Shown: positions 23,301-35,161 of the stretch, piece by piece
Position numbering within the stretch: position 1 is the stretch's first letter
How the letters are laid out: each line of letters opens with the position of its first letter
Assembly (NCBI RefSeq): GCF_037042905.1
Contig: NC_087259.1
Span: forward strand, 19,798,501 to 19,862,500
Origin: Lytechinus pictus
Taxonomy: Eukaryota > Echinodermata > Echinoidea > Temnopleuroida > Toxopneustidae
Length of the DNA: 64,000 nucleotides
Direction of reading: 5' to 3'
Made by a program: the position numbers and the translations under genes
The notes under the pieces: model-generated
What the model was told of the DNA's origin: nothing
Databases searched by the model: none
What the model saw: only the letters and a program-made list of their open reading frames with translations

Positions 23301-26300
23301 AATTAGCTCCCCCTCTGTTTGTGATTGAATTCCTCCATCGAGTTGTAGACACATTTGCGGACTATTTCTCGGAGTGTACCGAGACGTCCATTAAGGAGAA
23401 CTATGTGGTTGTATACGAGGTAAGATGGGATTTCCATAAAATGATTTCTCTTTGATATGCCCGACCCCCAGTTATCTCCATGTTTATGTTGCTTCACTAA
23501 CTGCTCAAGCCATAATAGTTTTCAGAGCAATATAACTTTTTCATATGAAGTAGAAGAAAAAAAAGAGAGAGACAAATCGTTTTCAGGAATTTCCCACATA
23601 TAGGGGTCAGACATGTACATACACATGTATGTTAAACAGGCAAAAATTGAGATTATATTTTCGAGGGCTGCTTGAATAAGCTTTTATTGTAATGAATATG
23701 GGTTTCCATTGCTCTTTTGAGCATTTTGGTGGCAAAATCGCCCCTAGCCCCCATGTAATTTTTTCCCTGATGTTAAATGGAACTGCCCTTTTATATACCA
23801 GACACATGTTCTACAAAATATTTGTAATGTGATATCAAATAGTACTCATCCAGGAAAGAAGTAGCTATATTCAATCCTTTGGTCCAATTCAGGACAATAT
23901 ATTGTCTGTAGCCAAAATATTTGATCATTTTTTTTTCTTTTAAATTGGCATCATATTTTTTTTAATGCATCATTTTTTTCCTTCTATATTCAATTTACAA
24001 GTAGATGTGGGGTGATAGAGAGTGCCTTTACAAGTTCAAAATTTCAGAAGCGGTAATATGTTAAAATAGAAATTTGAGATTTCGGCGCATTTCCAAGTTG
24101 GAGATTTTAGCAATTATTTCCACTCAAAATCATAGATTGGGAAATAGTGATGCATTAAATATTGGGTTTAGTAATTGTAAAATATCTTATGACATTTCAT
24201 TCTACCCCATACAGCTTCTAGAAGAAATGCTTGACAATGGGTTTCCTCTGGCGACGGAATCCAATGTTCTCAAGGAGCTCATTAAACCTCCAAACATTCT
24301 CAGGACGGTGGTCAATACAGTCACCGGAAGTACAAAGTGAGTCCTCAAGTTTAGCAGTTGAAGGAAGTTGTATTGTTTGTATTTATTTACATACAAAAAT
24401 ACATGGCAGATAGCCCATTTCAGCAGCATTTACATAATGCCACTGTACTTCCATTGAACCATTTTTCCATGTGGTCCTTAACCGGAAATCTATATCTCTG
24501 ACAATATATATTCTTTTAATTTCAAACATTTTGGTACTAAAACTTTTGAAACTGTATAGGAATGATACTATCAATGGTTTTCTCTACCAATAAAGCGTTT
24601 GCATTATTTTTCTTTTGCCCTGGAGATCAATTCAAAACAGCCAAACACTAGAATGGATGGATAGATATCACTAGCATTTTCAGATACTGGTTTAGATTTT
24701 CACCATGTGGGAAATTTCCTTGTATTAAAATTTGACACAGTGAAATTGTGATTTTATAACAATACTCACATGATTTTACTATTTTCTTGTGACCGGAGTT
24801 CTTTAAAATTATAGGATATTAAAATGGCTATTCCTCAAACTGACCTTTTAAAAGATTTACATCCTCTTCTATACTGACTGATTTTTTTTCACTTATTGGT
24901 ATCGGTATAATTAAAGTTAATATGGAGGTCTTTAATCAATAATTCACACATTTGTATCATTTTCAAGAGTAAAATATGGTGTTTTTGTTAACCACTCTGA
25001 ACATGTCATTAACTTTAATTGCTCTCTTATTTTTAGTTTGAGTGATACCCTTCCCAGCGGTCAGCTTTCCAATGTCCCATGGAGGCGAAGTGGGGTGAAA
25101 TACACCAACAATGAAGCATACTTTGATGTTATTGAAGAAGTAGATTGCATCATTGACAAGTCGGTAAATTACATTATGCTCTTAAAATGCTAATGGTGAT
25201 GAGGATGCTAATGGTGATGATGATGCTAATGATGATGATGATGGTGATGATGATGATGGTGATGATGATGACGGTGATGACGATGATGATTATGCTGATG
25301 ATGATTAAGCCGATGACAGTCTTGGCAATGATGATGATGGGATCCATAGATATATTGATTGTTCTGTGAAACTACCTATTATTGGCTTTAATCACTGCAT
25401 GTATGAATGACAGGATAGCTTGATAATACAATATTCTTTGTCCTGTCTAGGGTTATACTGTAATTGCTGTGACAGATTTAACAGATAATACCACTTTCTG
25501 TTTTCCTCTCTAGGGTTCGACTGTAATCGCCGAGATCCAGGGATACATAGATTGTTCTGTGAAACTGACTGGAATGCCTGATCTTACCATGTCCTTTGTC
25601 AATCATCGTCTTCTTGATGATGTCAGCTTTCATCCTTGTGTCAGATACAAAAGATGGGAGGTGAGTGACACGTGGCTGATTCACAAAACTTTTCGTGCAG
25701 TTTGATATGTGCAAACTTACGAACAACCTTAGGTTTGTCTAAGTCGGTCTAAGTGGGTGGAATCAACAAACCATGGACTATTCAAATGTTGGGGCCTAAG
25801 TATGCTCCATATTATGTTTTTGGAATGATCCAATGATTCCTGGTAAATAAATGCGTGTGTTTCGTAAAACATGCTAGATCTGCTTTTGTTGTCACAATTT
25901 TGATCATGGACTGATGTAGGTTTAGTTGCAATTAATTTGTGGTCATTTATTGTAATCTATCTGTGTGTTATTGAATGGTTATTTTTATTATCTGTATATC
26001 TCATCCATTCTAGTCTAATAGAGCTATTTTCAAAGACAAGCTCCTCAAACTAGCCCAATATCGGTTGATACCATTTCATTTGTGTTCTTTCTGCTCTTTT
26101 TATCAAGTCTGAGAGAGTTCTCTCCTTCGTACCACCTGATGGTAACTTCAGACTTCTCTCATATCACATAGGTGCTTCCAAGTAAGTCTTTACATTAGAT
26201 TGTTTATTTTCCTAACCAGTTTAAACTCAATGGCCGTATTCTGAAGTCCGATGTTACTTACGCCATGGTCTCATTATGTGCTAAAATTATGGATAGCCAA

Positions 26301-29300
26301 AATGCTCGAATTTGATCAATATTGCATATTTTATATGTTAACCATCATTTTCATTGTGCTATAACGATGAAGAAAACCAAATCAATTATAATTCCCAGTC
26401 AGTTATGAATTATCAGAGTGGCAGATAAGCTAATGAAGTGAGCCAGTACATTTGGAGATTTGTGTCACAGTTGGCTATCCATAGTTAAACACAACTTCAG
26501 ACCAGGGGCCCATTTCATAAAGAGTTACAAGTGTTGTAACTTTGCCATTGTGGCAACTACCATGGCAACAGGGCTCAGCAGCCAATCACATTCAAGGTTT
26601 CCATGGTAGTTGCCATAATGGCAAAGTTACAACAGTTGTAACTCTTTATGAAACGGGCCCCAGAATATAAATTAAATTCAGAATACGGACTAATGGCACT
26701 TACTTTCAATTGTGATGATAAGGTTGGATGATGTCCCAGGAAGGTGTAAGATGATATACATATGGACAAAGAGTGGATAGAGAGGAAGAATAACAAACAC
26801 TTTAAAACTATGATGAAATGATGAATGCATACTGCAAATACTTGTTACTTGTGAAATTTTAAAATTTGCTTATGCATCAAACATGGATGATTGTATTATA
26901 AGACAACCAATTATGTCACACACTGTTTCTTTTGTATTTGATGATATTGAATATAAGATGTTTCAATATCTTTAGATCCAATTATCAAAAAGCTCTTCCA
27001 CACACTCAAGATGGGAGTCAAACAAAGGTTATCTTTATTTGAGAAAATATTCATTTTTGATACATTTCATAATTTGAAGAAATAGAAATAAGTAGTGAGT
27101 GTATGATGTCACCGTTTTCCCTCATTTGTATAATGCCCATGTTGATTTTGTCTGTTTAGCCTTACAGCCATTCCAGTGTATGTGAAACCTAACATCATGA
27201 TGAGGGAGACGTCTGGCCGATTTGAAGTGATGGTGGGACCCAAACAGACTATGGGCAAAACTGTAAGTTGTGTTCCTTGTCATTATTCGTAATAATTAGA
27301 TTTGTATAGAACTTTCCAAAGGAATAAAAACTCTGTTAACGGCGAGAGCGTTGTTGGCTCAGTCGGTAACGCGTCTGCCCGTCGAACCAAAGATCGTGGA
27401 TTCGAGTCCACCCCGGGTGGATGACTGAAGCCAGTGCGTTGTGTGTAAACGTCTCTCCCATGTTTCATAGATGCAGGCTATGTTACAATGGAATACACTC
27501 CATCCCTCGGAAAGGACGTTAAATGGAGGCCCCGTGTAGAGGAGAACCACCACCATTGCACGTTAAGAACCCACTGCACTATTCGTTATAAGAGTAGGGG
27601 GAAACCCCGGTGTAGTGGTCCACCTGCACTCCCCCCACCCCAATCAGTTATATCGGGAGGAGAGACCTGTGGATCACAGTGATTTAGTTCGCTTTTCGCC
27701 TCCCAGGCACAGGTGATGCCAAACTAATATTAATAAATAAAACAACTTTTGCTTTATACATGTAGGTATACAGATGTGTTGTAAGGTGATTTTTGAAGAG
27801 GCCAGAAGAGATGTTTGAGAAAATTGGATGGAGTTTGTTCCAAAAGACAGGGGGCAAGAGATTAAGATTTTTTAATAGGGACCTTCCATATGTTTGGGTA
27901 TTATGAAACGTGGATGGGTACTCTTTTCTTGTTTTGTTCTGTTAGATAAATCTTTCTGCAGCATTTCTATGCACAATGGAGAGTATGATAGATGTATTTA
28001 TGTTGAGACTAGCATGGAGATGCCCACCTTTATAAACTAAAAAAGTTGGAGAAAAAAAACTAAAAAAAGGGGGCTCTGAGAGGTTAAAAAAAGGAAAGGA
28101 TTTTAACCCCCTAAAAAGTAGGATAACAAAAAATAAATAATATTTAAAGATAAACAGGTAGTAATGAGAAAAATAAAAAGCATTGTATAGTATTTGTTTA
28201 AATACAAAATTACCCAAAGGAACCTCTGTGTGTGTGGAACACCAACCTGTGAGGAAGACCAAGTAAGACTTGCACCATTTCATTGTGTCACCATTCTGTC
28301 TTTTCATTATCAGGTTGAGAATGTTGTCGTGACCTGTGACCTTCCCAAGCAAGTGCTGAACATGACCCTGACCCCAAGCCAGGGTAGCTATAGCTTTGAC
28401 CCCGTCGGAAAGGTCATGTCGTGGGAGGTCGGCAAGATCAACCCACAGAAGCTTCCCAGCATCAAAGGAAGTGTAAGTCATTATTGCTTTTATTTGAAAC
28501 ACTTTATCTCTGTGTATTATTATTATTATTATGCTAGTCATATTGAGTGTTATTGTTGCCAGAGAAAGCCTCTCTTCAGTTCTGATCCTACAAATAATTT
28601 GTCATTTTACAAAAGATGGATGAAAATGAGGAATAAGAAGAAGAGATGGAAGAAAAATCAGTGGCAAAGGAATTGACAAGAAAATGTTTGTATTAACAAG
28701 AGATTTATACTAGGTTGCATACATGTATGTATGTATTTTTTTTTTCATTTTGAATCTTCAATGCATCATCTAATGTGGTCTTACAACTAAATTAATTAGG
28801 TGAAGTGAAATATGAGGAATTCCCATTAAAAGTTTGAGTCAACTAATTGATATTTTCATCACCATGATATATATTTTTTTCAAAATGCATGGTTTCATGG
28901 TTACATGTACATGGCATCAACACCATAAAGTCCCAGCTTTATGTACAGTTAATAGTCTGTGTTAGCAGCTATTCCTCTAAAGCAGCCACTTGCCTTTCCT
29001 TTACTGACCACTAAAACTTATTGCCATCAAACCATTTCTTGCATTTATCATTAAGAATTTGTCTTTAGTGGCTACATTTTTGTTTGACTGTCATTATAGA
29101 TTTGTTCACTTTACTTGAGCTTTTTGCCCACTTGCAATCATCAAGTTGATATTGGTACTTGATACTTGATGTGATATTTCCCTCTGACAGCTTGTACAGG
29201 AAGCTATATCAATCTAATTTAATTCAATTTAATATTATTATCTCGTAGTAGTTCAAACCATAAAAAATGTCCTCAGACTCTTTATACATAACGCAAGTAT

Positions 29301-32300
29301 ACAGAGTTGTGCATGGGACAAAATATATACATTGGGAACAGAAATCACAAATAAATGTATCAGATACGGAATTAAAGATTAATAAAGTGATCAACTGGAA
29401 GGCCAATTAAAAAAAGAAACTCTTTGCCCTGCCGAAATGTTATGTGTGGAGTCTTCTGTTCCTCGATGAGAGAATGAAGATGATATCTTTTGAATCCTTT
29501 GCTTAGGATTACTATATTTGATATTCTCTTTTGTTTCTTCAGATGTCTCTGCAGTCTGGTGTCCCACCTCCAGAAGCTAACCCAACCTTATCAGTGAGTA
29601 TCCCTTATAGAGCTCTTGATTTCATTGTTGATATATGCTACCTTCCTCCACAAAATGGCTATTAAGTCATCATTTGGACTTCCCTCGGTTTAAAATATCT
29701 TGGAAGGAACAGATTATTCGCTTTAAAATGATATCAGAGGTGTTGTGGCTCAGTGGATAAGTCTGCGGACTTTGAACCGTAAGGTCTGTTTTTTTCGAAT
29801 CCCACTGCAGCACTCGCGTCCTTTGGCAATGTGTTTATCTACATTTGCCACTCTCCACCCAGGTGTAGTACATAGGTACCCGGTAGGAAGGATTCAATGA
29901 GCACTTGATCAGAGTAACAAGCTGGGGTAATAGTACGCAGGTCTTAGAAACATTGTAATAAATGCTATTTGAATATTCCATGTTACTATTATTATTATTA
30001 TTTTATCATGTCTGGAATGTTATTAAAAACCTCAAAATTTGACAAATTTGAGGACATCTCAGAAGAGTTATAACTTGAATGACAACCTTCTTATGCCTAG
30101 GGGAGAACTTTAAAGGGAATAGGGAACCGTTTTCAGACAATATGAAGTAGCCAATGTTGCCATACTTCACCTTTTCTGTGCTGCCCTATCAATGTTTTCT
30201 TTGATTTTGAGATAAAAGGTTTTAATAACCCAGTAACATTGATGAAGAAAACCTTTTCGAAGGACATTGAGAATGTGAAAAAGCCTGACAAGTTATTTTC
30301 CAAAACAAATCATGCAGACCTGTATTTGAATTCCAGAGCATGAAAGGGCTTGAACAAGCATCCATATTGAATACAATGAAAGGATGAAAATACGTAGATT
30401 ATGCTGACCCTTAGCCCAGCAGTTGATCCTTTTATTTAGTAGTGTTCTTAGTAGCAAACTTTACTGTTCAGGCACATGAAATCAATTTCTTGCCATGGTG
30501 TCATGGCGGCCTGGTTCTAAGCAAATGAAACCGGAGGCTGTTTCATAAAGCTGTTTGTAAGTTAAGAGCGACTGGTGATCCTTTCTTATGCACTAAGCCA
30601 TTGCCAATTTATTATACCATTTATCACGAGAAAGGATCACCAGTTGTTCTTAAAGTCACTCTTAACTTACAAACAGCTTTATGAAACTGTGCCCTGTTAT
30701 TACTCTCAGAATGATGGTAACAACCAGGGACAAAACACATCACCATTTTTGCAAATACAAATTTGTGTAGACGATCGTGCCGCTGCAACTCAGTTTAGAA
30801 CCAGCCGGTTCATTGTCATGAAATTGTGACGTCACACTTTGGTATTATATATATTTTGAGAAATAAATTTGTGCCTTCTTGAGAAATTATGTAATTGTTT
30901 GATATTAGATATAAATGACAGAGGTTAGACTTTGGTCATGGTTGCTTTAAGAAAATCATTGTTCAACAGGATTTCAGTATAACTATCATATTCAGTGGAT
31001 CCCAGCCCTATTTATTTGGGCATTGTTGCGTGTGCCTAAAATCTAAGCCATGTAGGGAAATCAAATTGATGCAGAGGTTTGAGCCCTGGGTCCCGTAACA
31101 CAAAGGTTAACATTTATTCGTATGCATGATTTACACGAGTGATTGTACATTGTAGTCTATGCAATCAATCATAGAAAAATGTTCTAGGATCATTGCTAAC
31201 CTTTGTGTTACGGGCACCATGGTGACATTAAAGGTCGGTCCCAGATGTAAATAATCATATCTGATTGATATACGTCTGACAAAACTTAAATACGTACACG
31301 TGTTGAAATCTATTCTTCTTGGGAGTTGTGTTGTTTGCATGTTTGTAGGTTTGACACATACTAGCTGTATAATGCATGTAGTGTTTCCAGCTGTGTAATG
31401 TACAATATTGTTGTTCGTTGTAGCCATAGAATACATGTATTTTGTCATTTTGATAATTTTTTTTTTATCTTCAGGTGCAATTTTCCATCAATCAGCTGGC
31501 AATATCAGGACTTAAGGTCAATAGACTAGACATGTATGGAGAGGTAAGTATTCAATGCAGTGGGTCTGGGACTAGGATAGTGGGTTGGATCTGCAAATCC
31601 CCCCTCTCGACCCCCCCCTCCCATTTTTTCTACTTTCCATTTTGTCTCCTCCCAAATAGTCCAATCTTAGTTTTTCTGTGACCAGGGGATCGTCTCATTA
31701 ACATTTTCTTCCAGCAAGTTGTCAGATCTGGGGCCCGATGCAGAAAGAGTTGCAATCAATCACAACTCTAAAAATCAATCGCAACTTGATTTTCAACCAA
31801 TCAACAGCGCGCATTTTGGATTTGCCATTGATTTTTTTACTTGCGTTTAAACGCAACTCTTTCTGCAACGGGACCCTGACAATTTTCTTTTATTTTATTG
31901 GCTGAGAAGCGCATTTCCTAAAACTATTTGATGAAATAGGGACTGATGGGTAAAATGTCCAACAAGCCCTTTCCTGACATGCTCCCCCGTTCATCTCCTG
32001 TCAGTTTTGTCTGTTGTCAAGAAGCACATTTTGTCTAATTGCCAGCAAGGCTATACCTATTTTGTCTAATATCCATTTGGTCTAACTAGTGATTAGATGA
32101 ACTATCGAATAAACCAATGAGAAAGAGTGTGTAGACTAAATCAAAATTACTCCATCTGGGTATAAGATTTAATGACAGTTAGTCCCCAACTAAGTCATGT
32201 CTATGCACAATGCATTGAATATTTATTCATACATTATATTTGTCATCTCCTTTTACTTTCAGAAATACAAGCCATTCAAAGGAGTAAAGTACCTAACGAG

Positions 32301-32328
32301 AGCTGGTAAATTCCAAGTCAGGACATGA
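17361..32328 (+). CDS. AP3M1: AP-3 complex subunit mu-1 (AP3M1), complete
   Basis: Medium subunit of the AP-3 adaptor, which binds tyrosine-based YxxPhi sorting signals and directs cargo from endosomes to lysosome-related organelles. Thirteen coding exons: 17361-17395, 21189-21267, 21615-21720, 23307-23419, 24215-24336, 25037-25163, 25514-25660, 26108-26181, 27160-27262, 28314-28472, 29543-29593, 31475-31543, 32263-32328 (TGA). All have GT/AG borders and compatible phases, and sum to 1251 nt, 416 residues against about 418 in vertebrates. Residues 1 to about 140 are the longin-like domain (MIHSLFMINSSG start; EKHWKSVISRSVCDYFFEAQ); the mu homology domain follows and ends KYLTRAGKFQVRT. Exon 1 is only 35 coding bases and was found by matching the conserved MIHSLF start. 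Identity to the mammalian protein by eye is very high. Introns hold SINE, LINE and MITE insertions. Confidence 0.97.
17920..18140. repeat. Polypurine (GAAA)n tract
   Basis: Almost every base of the plus strand from about 17946 to 18132 is A or G, in irregular AAAAGAAAAG units. Frames reading K/R-rich or F/L-rich peptides here are low-complexity artefacts. It lies in AP3M1 intron 1. Confidence 0.9.
18258..18335 (+). repeat. tRNA-like sequence, SINE head fragment
   Basis: GCTAGCTCAGTGAGTAATGC (A-box-like) is followed 45 bp on by GAGGTTCGAATCC (B box), the layout of a tRNA gene. The acceptor stem is not complementary and no SINE body is obvious downstream, so this is a degraded SINE head or tRNA relic. 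Confidence 0.5.
18660..19380. repeat. Tandem repeat, about 178-bp unit, four diverging copies
   Basis: The phrase CCGTTATGAACT recurs at 18679, 18855 and 19034, with variants at 19216 and 19338. Full spacings are 176, 179 and 182 bp; the last unit is truncated at about 122 bp. Each unit also carries GTTCAGACAACCTCGGAAAG and AGATTACTAAACGGACGATC. It lies in AP3M1 intron 1. Confidence 0.85.
19680..20291. mobile_element. Full-length TTAA-type foldback element (piggyBac-like MITE)
   Basis: TTAAAGGACAAGTCCACTCC at 19680 and GGGGTGGACTTGTCCTTTAA ending at 20291 are inverted repeats bordered by TTAA, the duplication typical of piggyBac-type insertion. The arms extend about 120 bp inward (CATCAAAATCGGATGTAAAA against TTTTACATCCGATTTTGATG). 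It is 612 bp including both TTAA, with no transposase. It lies in AP3M1 intron 1. Confidence 0.88.
20451..20680. mobile_element. GTTTGTAAGTTAAGAG foldback MITE interrupted by a SINE fragment
   Basis: The left arm GGTGGGTGTTTCATATACC..GTTTGTAAGTTAAGAGCGAC and the right arm GTTTGTAAGTAGCTGGTAAC..ATGAAACACCCACC match the family at 4747-4937. Between them, from about 20533 to 20640, sits a reverse-oriented fragment TTTGGCGTCACCTGTGCCTG..GGTCTCTCCTCCC, the 3' part of the SINE at 27345-27741 with its ATT repeat tail. Confidence 0.72.
20690..21092. mobile_element. Degraded third copy of the AAGGACAAGTCCAC element
   Basis: CAGTATGCAAATGGGGG..GATGAGATCACCCACTCAC and later ATGAAATTTTCAGCATTGTT and GGGGTGGACTAGACCTTTTT follow the order of the full copy next door. 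The left end is missing and the sequence is clearly more diverged. Confidence 0.65.
22595..23060 (-). pseudogene. 3' end of a CR1/L2-like LINE with reverse-transcriptase C-terminus
   Basis: On the minus strand 23059-22808 reads LINFYVPNRNLGSANLNLL, APRVNTKYYGESAFTNLASY and FWNSLPPQLHVATSIANFKK, then SIKTYLF and a stop. This is the typical C-terminal end of non-LTR retrotransposon ORF2 (fingers and palm absent). The 3' UTR then runs to TAAAGCGCTTAGAGATC, GCACTCTATAAATGCAATAT and a TATTATT tail at about 22595, as in CR1/L2-type elements. It is a 5'-truncated, dead copy in AP3M1 intron 3. Confidence 0.82.
25185..25340. repeat. (GAT)n microsatellite
   Basis: Imperfect GAT/GATGATGGT repeats start 20 bp after the AP3M1 exon 6 donor and fill nearly half of that intron. 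The methionine-rich frame reading through it is an artefact. Confidence 0.9.
25336..25476 (+). pseudogene. Decayed, rearranged partial copy of AP3M1 exon 7
   Basis: GATCCATAGATATATTGATT..GTTCTGTGAAACT at 25341-25372 resembles exon 7 positions 25535-25567. TCCTGTCTAGGGTTATACTG..TAATTGCTGTGACAG at 25441-25476 resembles the exon 7 acceptor and first codons at 25503-25535. The two pieces are in the opposite order to the exon. The reading frame is broken, so it is not usable as an alternative exon. Confidence 0.6.
26505..26661. mobile_element. Foldback MITE, TTTCATAAAGAGTTACAA family
   Basis: GGGGCCCATTTCATAAAGAG at 26505 is inverted as CTCTTTATGAAACGGGCCCC ending at 26661. The arms are about 65 bp (GTTGTAACTTTGCCATTGTG against CATAATGGCAAAGTTACAAC) with a short loop. 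It lies in AP3M1 intron 8, and a degraded relative is at 3357. Confidence 0.88.
27345..27741 (+). repeat. tRNA-derived SINE (family B), near full length
   Basis: A box TGGCTCAGTCGGTAACGCG at 27355 and B box GGATTCGAGTCC at 27398-27409 head a body of about 330 bp that ends GCCTCCCAGGCACAGGTGAT and AATATTAATAAATAAA. A reverse fragment of the same body lies at 20533-20640. It lies in AP3M1 intron 9. Confidence 0.85.
29745..29998 (+). repeat. tRNA-derived SINE (family A)
   Basis: TGTGGCTCAGTGGATAAGTC (A box) and TTTCGAATCCC (B box, with a T-run inserted before it) are followed by CTCCACCCAGGTGTAGTACA, GGTACCCGGTAGGAAGGATT and a terminal (ATT)n tail. It lies in AP3M1 intron 11. Confidence 0.8.
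30538..30692. mobile_element. Foldback MITE, GTTTGTAAGTTAAGAG family
   Basis: GCTGTTTCATAAAGCTGTTT..GTAAGTTAAGAGCGACTGG is inverted as ACTCTTAACTTACAAACAGC..TTTATGAAACTGTGC. It lies in AP3M1 intron 11. Confidence 0.85.
31088..31217. mobile_element. Foldback MITE, CGTAACACAAAGGTTA family
   Basis: GGGTCCCGTAACACAAAGG at 31088 is inverted as CCTTTGTGTTACGGGCACC ending at about 31218. The arms continue as TTAACATTTATTCG / GATCATTGCTAA. A second copy, in SEC16A, is at 53766-53896. It lies in AP3M1 intron 11. Confidence 0.83.
31730..31877. mobile_element. Foldback MITE, GTTGCAGAAAGAGTTGC family, second copy
   Basis: GGGGCCCGATGCAGAAAGAG is inverted as CTCTTTCTGCAACGGGACCC, with the core GCAACTTGATTTTCAACCAA matching the copy at 4599-4746. 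It lies in the last AP3M1 intron. Confidence 0.85.
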
Positions 32329-34970
32329 TAACAAATTGTTAACTATAAATGTATATTACAGTATATATCAAATGTCTTACTTTGTATAGTTATTTAAAGG
32401 TTATAGAGAAAGTACTTATTTGTGAAACTCTGTATTGTCTGCAAAATTATGTACTAGATTTATTTGATGGAAGTGAATTGTGCTACTCTTATGTTTGACA
32501 TTACCACTAAATATTAGTAAAAGTGACAGAAGTTTCTCTGTATTGCCTTTGTATGAGTTTATATATAGATCTATAGAATTGATTTGTAATGTAGATTTTT
32601 ATTGTAAATGCACATATTTGTGTGAGAAGATGCTTATGAAAATTGAAACTACACGAGTATGAGCTGGAGCCGTCATTCATTTATATAGCAACAAAAATGC
32701 AAGAAATATGAATAAGCACAATGGTTAGATTATCAGATTATTTTCAATGAATCACACTGTTCATGACAATCAATTGTCTACTTGTTTAAGCCGACACTAG
32801 GAAAAAATTCATTCTTGCTTTGTCCTCCATAATATTAATAAAAATATAAATTGGTTTAAAAAAGAAAAACAGCAAATGAAATGATGATATTCGAATTTGA
32901 TTCACACTATTTATGAACTTATACCATTGCTTTAGAAGTATAGGCAGGCTTTAATGTGGGACTTAGCACCCAAATCCACCTGTCATTAGAAAACATAAAT
33001 TTTCATTTGTATTCTCCATCACAAATGTAAGTCCTACTGAACAGAATAATAGAAGTATATTTTGGAAGATTGAACACTTTTACAAAGGTGACAAAGGACG
33101 ATAAAATTCTCCATAGAGTTACATCCTGTCTCTTGTTAATTCAAAGATATGATGGAGCTGCATACTCTTTGGTGTTCAGAAATCCAATAGTTTGGCATAG
33201 TCAATGAATAAAAACTAGTCTACATGTAGGTACAACACAGATCTAAATTCAGAGAAATATGGGTTTTCATTTTGCTGCCAGAAGTCAAGAACATTGCTCC
33301 TGATTTTAGATGTTCTTTATTCCAGACTTCTACTCAATTACCTTTTATTTGATGAATATTTTGATGCACAATTTTTTTTAAATTTCATTTTAAACCACTT
33401 CTATGTGATTTGAATCGAGAAAATCTTTGTTTTTAATTCTGGTTTAAAGTTTTGTACAGTTTATTTGGTCATCACTGACACTTGATTGTATGACACGTAT
33501 TACAAAAAATTATATCCCTTTCAGATTGTACTCTTTTTATTTAAATGGGGGGGGGGGGCACCCAGTTTATATATTATAGAACTAGCAATCTGTAATTTTC
33601 ACCACGGGTGGGGGTGGGCGTAGGGGCTATGGTTCACTCAGATTCTATACCACTAAACTATATAAATGGTGATAATTTTGTGGAGTACCATTGTTATGAC
33701 ATTGATGCTTATGTATTACAGTAGCTATCCCCATGAATTACAATAGCATTTCTTTCTATAGATTATAATGTTAATTTTATATATTTGTTAGCACCAAGTA
33801 TGGAGAGTCCAAAACATTCCATAGTTACTGATATGTTTTCTCTCCATACATGTACATTTGTGAAGTAATGTGTTTGCCAAGTTCATCTAGTCTACTTCGC
33901 CTATGCTGTTTTCATGCAAGTTAAATAACCATTTAAGTCAATGGTCCGTCTTATATATTGATCTACTATAAAGCCTTTCACTAATAAATTCTCTAATTTG
34001 AATTTTTTGTGTGATTCACATTCCTTTATGCCTTTTCCAGAAATATTGTGGCAAACTCAGTAATATTTTTACAGTGTTCTAACATAGTGAGATATATTGT
34101 GCCAAATGTGCATCATATGGCTTAAATCTAAACAAATTGTCTATAGCTGTGCTGAAAGAAACCATGTCACAGTTAACTATAATGATTTGATAATCAAAAG
34201 ATGACACAAGATGTTATTTTTTTCAAGTACGTACATATTTTGACATAAAATATCTTTATTATGTTGTTCAAGAATTAAGTAGTCCTCTTTTAAGTTGTAG
34301 CCAGGCAGTACAAATAATGTCCCTATCTCTCTATTTGTGTTTTATTGGTTGCCTCAAATGCTGTTTACTTTGTATACAAAATGTTACGGAGCTTGGTTGC
34401 CCCACGTCTATACTAGCCATTATAAATTCAAACCATTTCTGTATTTTGTACTGATTTGATGACATAGGCAGAAATATACTGTATTTCTGAGAAGATGTAC
34501 ATGCAGTGCATGTACAAGAAATTTTCTGTGCAGTTTATATTATTGTAGTATTGTGATTATGTATGCTTATGATAATAGTAAATATCAACAACAACAAAAT
34601 GTCTGAATGTATTTCAAGTGTTCTTTGTGTTGAGTCAATACCATGTAAGTACAAATGCATGTATTTTCATTTTGGTATTTTCAAAGAAGGAAAATTGTAG
34701 AGGAACATTCATTCACATCTGGCCAAGGAATATACTTCACAAACTCATGTGAAAGATAATAAGCACACTTTTATTGGAGTATTAACTTCGTATTCATGAT
34801 TTACTTGAAGACTTTGCATGTCACATTTCACATATACCTGGAGGTATCAAGTTCCATAAAAACTGATACTTGACAAGTCTTTAGATGTCTTCTGTTGCTT
34901 TCCCGAATTCTTGTAATTGTCATCTATGCGAGTCGCCAGGTTTGATCCTCTGCAATTGATTTGGACGGCA
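32329..34970 (+). other. Probable long AP3M1 3' UTR and intergenic DNA
   Basis: No exon is recognisable after the AP3M1 stop. The sequence is AT-rich and, unusually for this window, shows no clear SINE or MITE for 2.6 kb, apart from a G-run at 33547-33557. AATAAA hexamers occur at 33207 and 33983 and could end the transcript, but nothing in the sequence chooses between them. Confidence 0.4.
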
Positions 34971-34976
34971 AGCTGG

Positions 34977-35153
34977 TTGGTGTTTATAAAGCTGTTTGTA
35001 AGTTACAAGTGACTTTACGAACGACTGGTGATTCTTTCTTAGATGCTAGATCAACATCACTGAAAATTATTATTAGGTGTTTCTCAATTAGCACAAGGGT
35101 CACCAGTCTTTCTTAAAGTCGCTCGTAACTTGCCAACAACTTTATTAAACACC
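34977..35153. mobile_element. Foldback MITE, GTTTGTAAGTTACAAG family (left of hAT-like element)
   Basis: TTTATAAAGCTGTTTGTAAG..TTACAAGTGACTTTACGAAC is inverted as AAAGTCGCTCGTAACTTGCC..AACAACTTTATTAAACACC. It ends where the 8-bp duplication of the next element begins. Confidence 0.8.
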
Positions 35154-35161
35154 ACCACGGG

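Noticed and set aside
25187..25369. Methionine-rich 60-residue frame
   Set aside because: It is a GAT microsatellite in an AP3M1 intron.
28194..28676. 160-residue plus-strand frame as a separate gene
   Set aside because: Only 28314-28472 is AP3M1 exon; the flanks are intron sequence read through in frame.
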